Made by a program: the position numbers and the translations under genes. A stretch of 64,000 nucleotides of DNA from Selaginella moellendorffii (Eukaryota; Streptophyta; Lycopodiopsida; Selaginellales; Selaginellaceae), in contig NW_003314318.1 of NCBI RefSeq assembly GCF_000143415.4, positions 829,390 to 893,389 on the forward strand, given 5' to 3'. Shown piece after piece: positions 45,568 through 54,531 of the stretch. The notes beneath the pieces are model-generated. The model saw only the letters and a program-made list of their open reading frames with translations, did not search any database and was not told where the DNA came from. The first letter of the stretch is position 1; each line of letters starts with the position of its first letter.

Positions 45568-48283
45568 ATTGTCATTATCCCACTTGTAAAATAAGGTTTC
45601 CAAACCTTTATATAGTATATAAATATAATAAAATTCAACTGCATTGAGGCACATGCCATTTTATTTTAAACAAGGAAATGTCTACTCAATCACTTCTCCT
45701 CCCCCTGCCACTGCTTCACCTCTCTCTTCTCCTTGTCATCGTCATCCAATTTCTTTCCATCCTTTTAATATTGGCTTAGTTGCTCCGAGTCTAGGTGGAG
45801 CCCAAGTCCCCATTCAATCTTTACTTTCCCCTTATTAATAAAACAACTTCGTAGACTTCCAATAACATGCTGTAACACTTCTAGTATAATGCAAATCCTC
45901 TCAAAGAATTGTCTTTTAATATTAATACAATGGCATGGAACCCCATGCCATAATAAGTTACATTTTTAAATAAATACATGCCATCTCAGACTGTTATTTT
46001 TTGCCTCCAACGCCTATACAATAATCTTGGAATTTCATCACTCTCCACACTATCAGGATTTAAACCCAATAGTAATGCCATCTCTTCTCTAATACGTCCA
46101 CGCTCATGTTCAGTGGTCGAAGAACCCATCCGGTTGAGCAGATTATGGAGATGCGGATAGTGCTTGGCTAGACAATATACATGCCATAAATGATGACTGG
46201 TGTCTGTCCGATCAAATGGCTTCTGATATACCGTTCCATCTGCCATTTGGTTGATTTCTGCAGCCACCTCCTGGACTGGCCGGTTCTCTATCACCATCGC
46301 TTCAAACCGTTTTGCAAGGTCCCCCAGAACATACGGTTTCTTCTCCCTAGTTTCCATACTGCAAGAGATGGGGTGCACTGCATATGTGTGCGTGTTTGCT
46401 GCAGTTTTAATCGGCGAGTCATCGATGATGAGGATTTCACTTGACCTAGCAGTCCGGTTCATCACTACAGCCTCTGGCTTGACGAAGATGGGCTTGCTAC
46501 CCCTCACATGGACCATAGTCAAGCAATCCTCCTGCGTTAGGAGAAAGTCAAATGGTAATATTACTCGCGTCTGATCGTGCATCATCTGTAGCAACGTTAA
46601 TGCATTGTGGCGCATCATGGATGTCCAAACTCCCAATTGCAAATTGAACCCGGCCCTCTGTTTTAAGTGTCGCATGGTTATTATTAGATCCCGCAGTTTC
46701 TCCCGTGTGATTAATGTGAATCTATCTCTTTTGACCAACTTGCGACCGCAGGCTTTGGAGGGTGCAGTGACATTCGAGGACGAGCCACGCTCATGGGAGA
46801 AAAGGACATCGTTCAGATCAAAAACGATACAGTACTTTCGCCGTGACTCTGAAATGAAATGCGTCAGCATAAAAAATGGTACAAGTCAATTTTACCATCT
46901 ACAATATTAGCGAATGGTGCTCCCGATGGTCGTTCAGAGGGTTTTGGTCGAGGAAACGTGAAGGGCGGAAATACTCTCCTCTGCAATGTGGGGTCAATCG
47001 CATCCGATGGCGTGTGGGCACATGCCATTTCAGCTGTAGACTCTGGTACAACTGGCTCAACAGTGGCATGGGGTGGTTCCGATGGCGTGTGATCACACGC
47101 CATTTCAGCTGGTGCCTCTGTTGGCAAAGTGGACATGACCGAACAGGCAGCAGGGGCGGTGTAGGGAGGTTCCAACGGCGCGTAGTCAGACGATTGGGCA
47201 CACGTTGAGTCCGTTGGAAATGAGGATACGACCGGCTCGGCGGCTGGGGCGGCCTTATGCGGGTCCAATGGCGCCTGGTCACCGTCAGTTGGATACGTGG
47301 ACAAGATTGACTCAGTGGTATGGGCAGCATCAAGTGGAGCGTGGTCAGCTTGCTTGGCGTTGATATGGATAGTAGCCTCCACTAGCTCTAATGACTCTTG
47401 CAGGCAAGTAGAGTCCACTGGCGGATCCATATGCATGTCCAAATATCTCCCTTCGATTGAGATGGTATCCTCCCTACTGGCTACTAAAAACAAACTCATT
47501 AGCACATTGAATCGACTATACTATATTTACCATCAACTGCTATTGGGCGCACTGCTGATTCTGAAGGATTGGACATACGTTTCGACCCTTGCTTGGCACT
47601 ATCCTTCCTCGACACTAAAGGCTAGAGTTTGTATCTTAATTCAACTGAATAATCTCTACTTACCATTTCTTCTGCGACCTACATGGACAATGTTAGAAAT
47701 GGTAAAAGGTTAGGAATGGATGTACTATTATTTACCTGATGGTTTGTCTTGTATGACCTTCCTCCGCTGCTCTTTGGCCACCTCAGGCTGGCCATCGTCG
47801 TCATCATCGTCATCGTCGTTATTGTGATCATCACCATTGTGAGGACCATCCAAGTCCTCTTCGTCCTCCTCTTCTTCATCCTCCTCTTCTTTGTCCTCCT
47901 CTTCGTCCTTCTGCTCTTCCTACTCATTATCTTTCTCTGGCTCCTCATCCCCCTCCTGCATTTCTTCCATAGGCTGCTCAGGATGGCTTGTTTTTCCAGG
48001 ACCATCTTGGGAAAATCATCTGGCCGAGTCTCCATCTCAAAATACAAGACATCCATAGCCTGTTTCAGTGCTTGACCTAGGACCGTATCCTCACCCGACT
48101 GTCTTAACATGGTTTCTGCACGTTCTTGCACCCTTCGAAGACGACGAGATGAAAAAAACGTGGCCCTGACTTGAAAAGCATCCCTCATCCATTGTACCTC
48201 TCCATTGAGATTGGGGAAGGGGAGTCCGCCATAGGAATCTGAGTCAGGAGGTGGTGACTGGCTCCTTTCACTCAGCCCTTGAT

Positions 48284-48330
48284 CTGCAATGAATGGCATG
48301 AGCACACACGCCATAACCGCGAGGCATTAC
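48284..48330 (-). other. 47-bp intron containing a palindrome
   Basis: GTAATGCC donor, TTGCAG acceptor; palindrome 48293-48314 ends 9 nt before the 3' splice site. Removing it keeps the frame (phase 1). Confidence 0.7.
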
Positions 48331-48474
48331 CTATCATCTTTTCGTTGCCCTTCTTCCTTTTCGAATCAAACGCCTCTAATCCCGACGACTGTCCAACGTG
48401 CTTTCGCTTTTTATGACCACTGTCAGTTTGAGCTTGGCTGGTGCTTGCCTATTTTGCCTTTGAAGAAGTGTCTC

Positions 48475-48523
48475 CTGCAAGGAATGGCATGAGACCACAC
48501 GCCATTGCAAATATAATTTGTAC
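48475..48523 (-). other. 49-bp intron containing a palindrome
   Basis: GTACAAAT donor, TTGCAG acceptor; palindrome 48484-48505 ends 9 nt before the 3' splice site. Phase 1. Confidence 0.7.
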
Positions 48524-48613
48524 CTCCTTTTTTCCTATTGCTTGTCTGTTTGTCCTTCTTCGACGCGCCACCAGTGCGCTTTTCAGTCCTCGTGTCTGAA
48601 TATTCACAACGAT

Positions 48614-48651
48614 CTATAATCAAAATGGCGTGAGGCCTCACGTGACCTTAC
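48614..48651 (-). other. 38-bp intron, more than half palindrome
   Basis: GTAAGG donor, ATTATAG acceptor; palindrome 48625-48646 ends 11 nt before the 3' splice site. Phase 1. Confidence 0.6.
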
Positions 48652-50085
48652 CTTGTGCAGGTTGTGAGCTCGGCCTAACATCAGTAGCTGTTAACGCCGT
48701 TTCAGCATCTGGGGGTGGCCACGCTCCTGCATACAGAGCTTGTGAGATAACATTTAAACTTAAAGTGCGTACTCACCAGGTTCGCAGAGAAGATACTGTT
48801 TTTCTTTGGCAACTGTAATTATATGCTCCATTGAAGTCACCTCTTCAATGGAGTTTGTCACCGCAACACACGGGACACCCTTGAGTAGTGCGGCTCGAAA
48901 GAATAGTCCGCCGCAGTTGTACTCGACAACGCATTTGCCCTTGGTGTCACCCGCTATTGCGTTGAAGACCCAGCTGAGCATTTCCTATGCTGCACCTAGA
49001 GCTTTCTTTGGATTCGAAAGCTCCATAGCCGTTTTCAGTTCCTCAGGCACGGGTAAATTGACCTCCCTCAGATCAATTCGATCGGCCTTGTCGAACGAAG
49101 CTGGGAAGTCACTCCAGTCCCACTCTGCTGCAGGACCAATAACAAGGGCGAGTGTGAAGATACGGACATTCGTCGGTATCTTCTTCTTAGCCATTATCCC
49201 ATGGATCTCCCGCATCTCCTTGCCTTTCAACCGAGCCTTCACCTCGTTCAAGGCCTTCCAAAACTTGTGATAGGATTCGGAGTCGTAGATCATATAGTGG
49301 ACTGAAGATTCCACCTCCGCAAGTCCCACCATTAAGTCAATGATGGAGCTGACTTCGTCTGCATGAGTGATCTCTTCGTTTGTGAAGTCCATCACACAAA
49401 AGATGCTCTTGACCTGCTCATCTCCGCGGGAAACGATGCTCCTCCACCTTTGATCCTCATCCGAATTCACGTATACCCGGTAAGGTTCTCGATAGGCCTC
49501 TGCTGCGGGGTCGAGCTGTTTCTGAAGCCGACGGTCGACATCCCTCTTAATGAAATTTGGATACTAATCCAACTTCTCAGCTTTACTTTTCGTGGCATCC
49601 CGCAGCAGATCGATGAACTTGGGGGCCCCCTTCACGTACTCGTCGATGTCTTCATTTGACAAGTCCAGCTCTTCCATCATCTCTTGCGTGGTGTCGATGC
49701 TCACCCTCTCCACGGCCACTTGCTCGAAGATCCAATCCTTCAATAGCGCACGAGCTCTCAGAGTCGTGCACAAGTCCTCGTATGTCACAATATGGCCAGG
49801 AGTCATTTTGGTCTTGTTGAAGACTACCTCACCACATAGAAGAGCATTAGCCACTGTCAGAAGGTCGTCGTCGTCTAGAGACCGCGAGAAACGCAAGGCG
49901 TTGAGCTTCAAATCATTGGGCTTCCGGCCGTCCTCCACACCCATTGAGTTTAGCAACTCCCCGTCATGGTACCTCCTCAGCACATCTACCCATTTGTCAA
50001 AAACAACTTTTGTCGCGAATAGAATGTTATGGATGCTGAGTGTGTCATTGACCCCCAGTGTTTTCGAGAGAAGACTCGAGAATTC

Positions 50086-50139
50086 CTGCAATGGAAATGG
50101 CGTGAGGCCACATGCTATGCCACATGCAACGAGGCTTAC
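50086..50139 (-). other. 54-bp intron containing a palindrome
   Basis: GTAAGCC donor, ATTGCAG acceptor; palindrome 50097-50118 ends 11 nt before the 3' splice site. Phase 0. Confidence 0.65.
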
Positions 50140-51503
50140 CTGCCAGGCGCTAGTTGCTAGTGCACGTCCTTGTCCTGGTTTTTGTGGCTTCTTCAGTTGA
50201 ACCCAGAGCTTCTGTGTTCATGCCAATGTCTCGTGCAGACCTGATTTGTAGCACGTTTCTTGCTTGACATTCTGCGCGTGGGAGATGGATATGATAGATC
50301 GGAGGGGCGAGTTGCCTTTTATCAGGCGGACAACTCTTCTCTTGAAGACTTTCTTCACCTCCTCGCCCACCATAATATCCAGAACTATTTCTTGCATCGC
50401 CAAGCTAGAATGCTGCCCGGAGACGGCATAGAACCAGATGTTCTGATCGTCCAACACCTTCTTATTGATCAAGTTTGGAAACCTCGTCTCGCCCTTCATT
50501 GTTTGGTAGTAGGGGATCACGTCTGCGATGTCGGGTGTTACTGGACTTGCCAGCATCTTCTGCTTCAGTTTCTCCACCCACTCATCAGATACTAGCCTGT
50601 GGTTGTATTTGCTTTGGATGTCGATACGGCTCACGTCGATTGTATATACTTTGTTGGAATAGTAACAAGTACTATTATCTGCGACGATTTTTGCTGCCTC
50701 TTCTTGCTCTTTCTGCTCTTTGCAGCTCTTCTTTTTGGTGGGTGTAGTGTTCGAACCCGAGGCAATGGCATCACCGAGTAGCTTCTTTTTTGGAGCAGCA
50801 GAGTCGGACGTCGGCTTGAGCTTGACCACCCTTTTCAGCTTCAGGGTAGTTTCCAGATCGACCCCCTTCCCCTTCGCTTCGCGAACTGGAGGCACTCTCA
50901 ACGGCTCAATGTTGGAATATAGTTTTTGAACATCGCCGTAGGTGAGGTCCGTGGATTCCATGTGATCTTCATAGACCCGCAGCGTCTTTGAAATTGTGGG
51001 CCTCCTGGACAACCTCTCCCTAGCTCCCTCTAGGAATTCCTCATAGCCGCTGCCCCCCTCCGGGAAGCCGCTAGGATGTGCAAGGTGGATCTTGAAGGCG
51101 GATGCTGTCTCTACCACAAGTGCCAGTCCATATTCTTGCATGGAACTGCATGGAGTGTCTGTCACTTGGATGAGGATCCCCATGCATTCTTTTCTCCCAC
51201 CATCTGTGTTGTACAGCATCAGATCCTCGCCTTCCATCCCGAAAGTCCAACTGGTGAGCTCCTCCCCCTTCTCTGCATCCACATTGACAGTGGTTGGAAG
51301 AAGAACGCAATTCCTCGCCTGTTCAGAAATGCACAACAATTAGAGCTGACAGATGAAAAGCTAGCAGCTGGAAATAACGTGAGGCCACACGCCATTCACC
51401 ACTGCATCAGATGTCTTGAGGTTGCATCCTAAGATGGCGTGAGGCTACACGCCATCTGTAACCGGACTGCACTCGAGAGCCCAATCGGTGCATGCCAATG
51501 TTG

Positions 51504-51557
51504 CTACTGAATGGCATGTGGCCTCATGCCATTTTCTACTTGGCCTAAAAGACTTAC
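51504..51557 (-). other. 54-bp probable intron containing a palindrome
   Basis: GTAAGTC donor, TCAGTAG acceptor; palindrome 51511-51532 ends 7 nt before the 3' splice site. The flanking exons are tentative. Confidence 0.5.
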
Positions 51558-51778
51558 CATTTGAAGCCGAATGGAGGCCGTGACAATCGAGGCCGGACTC
51601 GCTGGCGAATGTGCACTATGTGTGCAGCGGATCGTAGCAGCAAGGCTACTCTGCCACTTACAGTTGGAGAGTGGCGCTGAAATCTCCCGGGACGCCAAGT
51701 GGGCTGCGTGTGGGTGGCGGAGTGGGCGGCGGAGTTGGCGGCGAAGTTACAAACTGGGTGTGTCTTGAAGTGGACGCC

Positions 51779-52010
51779 AATGCACACGAGCGCGATGCGA
51801 GCGCGAGTGTGATGCAAGCGCGAGTGGACGCCGATGCACACGAGAAACCTGTAGAGAAGTGAGCGTGATCGCGAGTGGGAGCACGATGCGAGCGGGAGCG
51901 CGAGTGTGATGCGAGCGCGAGTGCGAGTGTGATGCGAGCGCGAGTGCGAGTGTGATGCGAGCGCGAGTGCGAGTGTGATGCGAGCGCGAGCGCGAGTACG
52001 AAGCAAAATG
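51779..52010. repeat. GC-rich tandem array with 23-bp units
   Basis: Units start GATGCGAGCGCGAGTGCGAG and repeat every 23 bp at 51908, 51931, 51954 and 51977; degenerate units lie to the left. The Arg/Ser/His-rich frames on the - strand are artefacts of this array. Confidence 0.85.
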
Positions 52011-52329
52011 CAAAACCTAACCTCACACGCGCGAAATGTCACAACGGTTGGTAATCCCGCCACGTCATCATTCCTCGGACTTGGGCGCCACCATTAATTT
52101 CTGGATTCCCGTGCGCATGCAAGCACGCAAAATCCAAAAGAAATCCGCAACGTCATCATTCCTCGGACTGCATGCACGCGAAATCCAAAAGAAAGATCAT
52201 GATTGGGATATCATTTAATACCCTCGCTATATTTATACCATGCATGATTGGATATTCCAAAGCATCTTGTATTTCCAAAAATGGCAGATGTTCAGGTAAA
52301 TAAAGAAATTCTATCTGTTTCTATTTTTC

Positions 52330-53700
52330 TCTCAAATCAATATTATAGCGTGTGGGCTCATGCAATTTTGAACCAAAGAAACCCAAAAAACGTTGGACCC
52401 AAAATATTTTGAAAAAACCCAAAAAACCCTAAACATTTTAAACCCAAAAATCCAGGCGTCCTGTGGCGTTATTCCTTGAATGGCGTGTGGGCGCATGCCA
52501 TTTTCAGGGCCAAATGCTGAATGGAGAAAATTCCCTTTCAGTGCAAATGCTGCAAGAGGCAGATGCCGAGCACAAAGGACTGTAACTACCTCACATGACA
52601 CAGATAAACTTTTCTCTATTTGGGAAAGATAAACTTTATAGCGTGTGGGCTCATGCAATTTTGAACCCAAAAAATGCACCAAAAAATTCTCGGCGTCATC
52701 TGGCGTTATCTCTTGAATGGCGTGGGGCCGCATGCCATTTTCAAGGGCACATAGGAGTATATTCCTAGGATATTCTGACACGCGCGAGATTTTTTTGAGT
52801 TTTCTGGAGATCCAACCGTTAGATCGCAACTAGATTTTACAAAATGGTATACAATGTCTTTCTTGATGACCCTGCAAAGAAGCATCTCGATCGGACACCA
52901 CATGAGACCACACGAGCCTTACAATGTTTCAGGGGCATTTGCCATAGATCCGACCGTTATTTTGCTCCAAGATTTTACAGTTTGGTGTGCATTGACCTTT
53001 CCATCGACACTACAAAGGGACATCACAATCAGATGCGGGATCACAAGAAACTAACTTCACTAACTCTGGTTTCACCAAGATCTACATAAAGAGTTATGAA
53101 ATGAAAGGACCCTCTCTATTGAAATGTGTTTATGGTCCTAGTGACATATCAAAGGATTTTGCATCAAGTTCTGTATTTGCATGTTTATCAAGCTACTGAA
53201 TTGCTAAACCCTAAACCCTAAACCCTAAACCCTAAACATGTGGCAAATGCTGCGTGAAGAAAGATGCCCTTTCTGGGCAAATGCTGTAAGAGGCAGATGC
53301 CGAGCAGATGTATCTCAGGCTAGCGAAGGGGACAAACGAAAGCTAGCTATAAACATGACGGGATGCAAATAGATTACTAGGCTGGTCCTGTGAAAATCAA
53401 AAACCATAATTGAAAACATTGAAAATGCAAAAAGAAAGGTTTATAATATTTTTGAATTTTAAGCAACCAAAGGAATGTAAGTAGGGCATGTGTTTGTAAG
53501 TTTAAAAATGCCTCAACCACTTAAATTCCCAAGTAAATAAAGCTGTTTCTATTTTTGGTACAGGTAAACTTTATAGCGTGTGGGCTCATGCAATTTTGAA
53601 CCCAAAAATGCACCAAAAAATGCTCGACTAGCATTATTCTTTGAATGGCGTGTGGCCTTATATTGCCATAAATGGACGTACACACAGAGCATAATTATTC
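52330..53700. repeat. three modules each with two palindromes
   Basis: The modules at about 52337-52505, 52631-52741 and 53566-53669 share ATAGCGTGTGGGCTCATGCA, a (C/A)-rich spacer with AACCCAAAAA, and a second palindrome. An AATGCTG..AGAGGCAGATGCCGAG block also recurs (about 52540 and 53275). This is a tandem-like, probably regulatory region between the divergent genes. Confidence 0.75.
53204..53237. repeat. interstitial telomeric repeats
   Basis: Nearly five copies of the plant telomere unit CCCTAAA in the middle of the transposon. Confidence 0.9.
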
Positions 53701-54042
53701 CTTTACACGGCGAATAATCTTGGCGCGGATCGCTGACATGGCATGGCAAAGTTCGAATCACTGACATGGCACAGCTGGATCGAGGCAAGGACATGATGTG
53801 ACAAAGTTCAACCTCCGACAGCAAAGTCTAGAAGCTACTTAGTTTGAAATTTGTCAGAGGAGTCATAAGATCTGGTTTGTCAGAGGATTTGATGTGACAT
53901 TCAAGCGTGTGTTATTTTTGAATTCTCGAACTCATTCTTAGGTCTATCATTTTTGTGCGCCGTGTTCTTGGTTCCGCTGAGCGCAGTGAGCGCTGCTTGT
54001 GTAAGCGGCGTTGTGGGCTGTGGTTTATGCGTCTATGAGCGG

Positions 54043-54172
54043 TTGCGGCATTGCGAGCGCCATTGCGAGCGGCAGTTTATGCGAGTGGCAGTTTGTGCGA
54101 GCGGCGCTACGAGTAGTTGCGGTGTTGCGAGCGGCGCTACGAGTAGTTGCGGTGTTGCGAGCGGCACTGTCT
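54043..54172. repeat. tandem GCGAGCGGC repeats
   Basis: Units of GCGAGCGGC plus a duplicated 30-bp piece (CTACGAGTAGTTGCGGTGTT) lie upstream of the + strand gene. Open frames here are Cys/Ser/Arg-rich artefacts. Confidence 0.7.
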
Positions 54173-54259
54173 TTGGTGTGGCTACTGCTTCCTCTTGATA
54201 TTCGGCACTTGTGCTTCCTGGTATGTTCACCATGGAATGGCTTAGGACCACATTTAGAA

Positions 54260-54530
54260 ATGGCATGAGGCCACATGCCATCTTGGGCCCTTGCAATTTC
54301 ATGGCTAGCGTATTGTCATGTATGTTTTTACTTGCCTACAGCTGTGTGTATATCAAGATGGCATGAGGCCTCATGCCAATTTTGTGAATGCAAAATTTCA
54401 CGTGGGTGTCAATAGCATGTTTGAATAATGGCATGTGGCCTCATGCTATTAAGGTTGTTTGGTATGTTATGATTTAGGCCATTCTCTAATCATTTTTTGT
54501 ATGGTCTTAACTTCTTTTCTGCACTTTCAG
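54260..54530 (+). promoter_or_regulatory. leader of the transposase gene with three palindromes
   Basis: Palindromes start at 54260, 54358 and 54428. A probable leader intron runs from GTATGTTATG (about 54461) to the CTTTCAG acceptor at 54530, one base before the start codon. Confidence 0.45.
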
Positions 54531-54531
54531 A

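Larger units (their letters stand above)
45986..51558 (-). pseudogene. transposon-borne ParB-like / linker / HAD-phosphatase-like gene, ~1,600 codons, decayed
   Basis: One reading frame can be followed through about ten introns. From the 5' side: VLLPTTVNVDAEKGEELTSW; a basic Lys-rich stretch; a ParB-like fold (YTIDVSRIDIQSKYNHRLVS, then EWVEKLKQKMLASP, then FYAVSGQHSSLAMQEIVLDI, 50218-51318); a helical segment (49564-50085); and a weak methyltransferase-like segment (TLALVIGPAAEWDWSDFP, then KCVVEYNCGGLFFRAALLKG). A Lys-rich and then an acidic linker and a Pro/Thr repeat linker (46896-47480) follow. The C-terminus is an FCP1/HAD-like domain (YCIVFDLNDVLF, LQLGVWTSMMRHNAL, ILIIDDSPIKTA), with the stop at 45986. 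In-frame stops: TGA 50218, TAG 49564, 48985, 48449 and 47920, plus one frame shift near 47960. Introns: 50086-50139, 48727-48776, 48614-48651, 48475-48523, 48284-48330, 47679-47734, 47615-47663, 47481-47530, 46849-46895; all but the first are phase 1. The exons upstream of 51318 are tentative. Confidence 0.65.

Noticed and set aside
51554-52063. 169- and 122-codon His/Arg/Ser-rich frames
   Set aside because: They arise from the 23-bp GC-rich tandem array.
48423-52829. Recurrent NGMRPHAI-type peptides in many short frames
   Set aside because: They are translations of the 22-bp palindrome in introns and spacers, not a protein motif, except for the two linker copies at 47007 and 47082.
53953-54268. 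Cys/Ser/Gly-rich short protein
   Set aside because: Low-complexity translation of GCGAGCGGC repeats; no start context or homology pattern.
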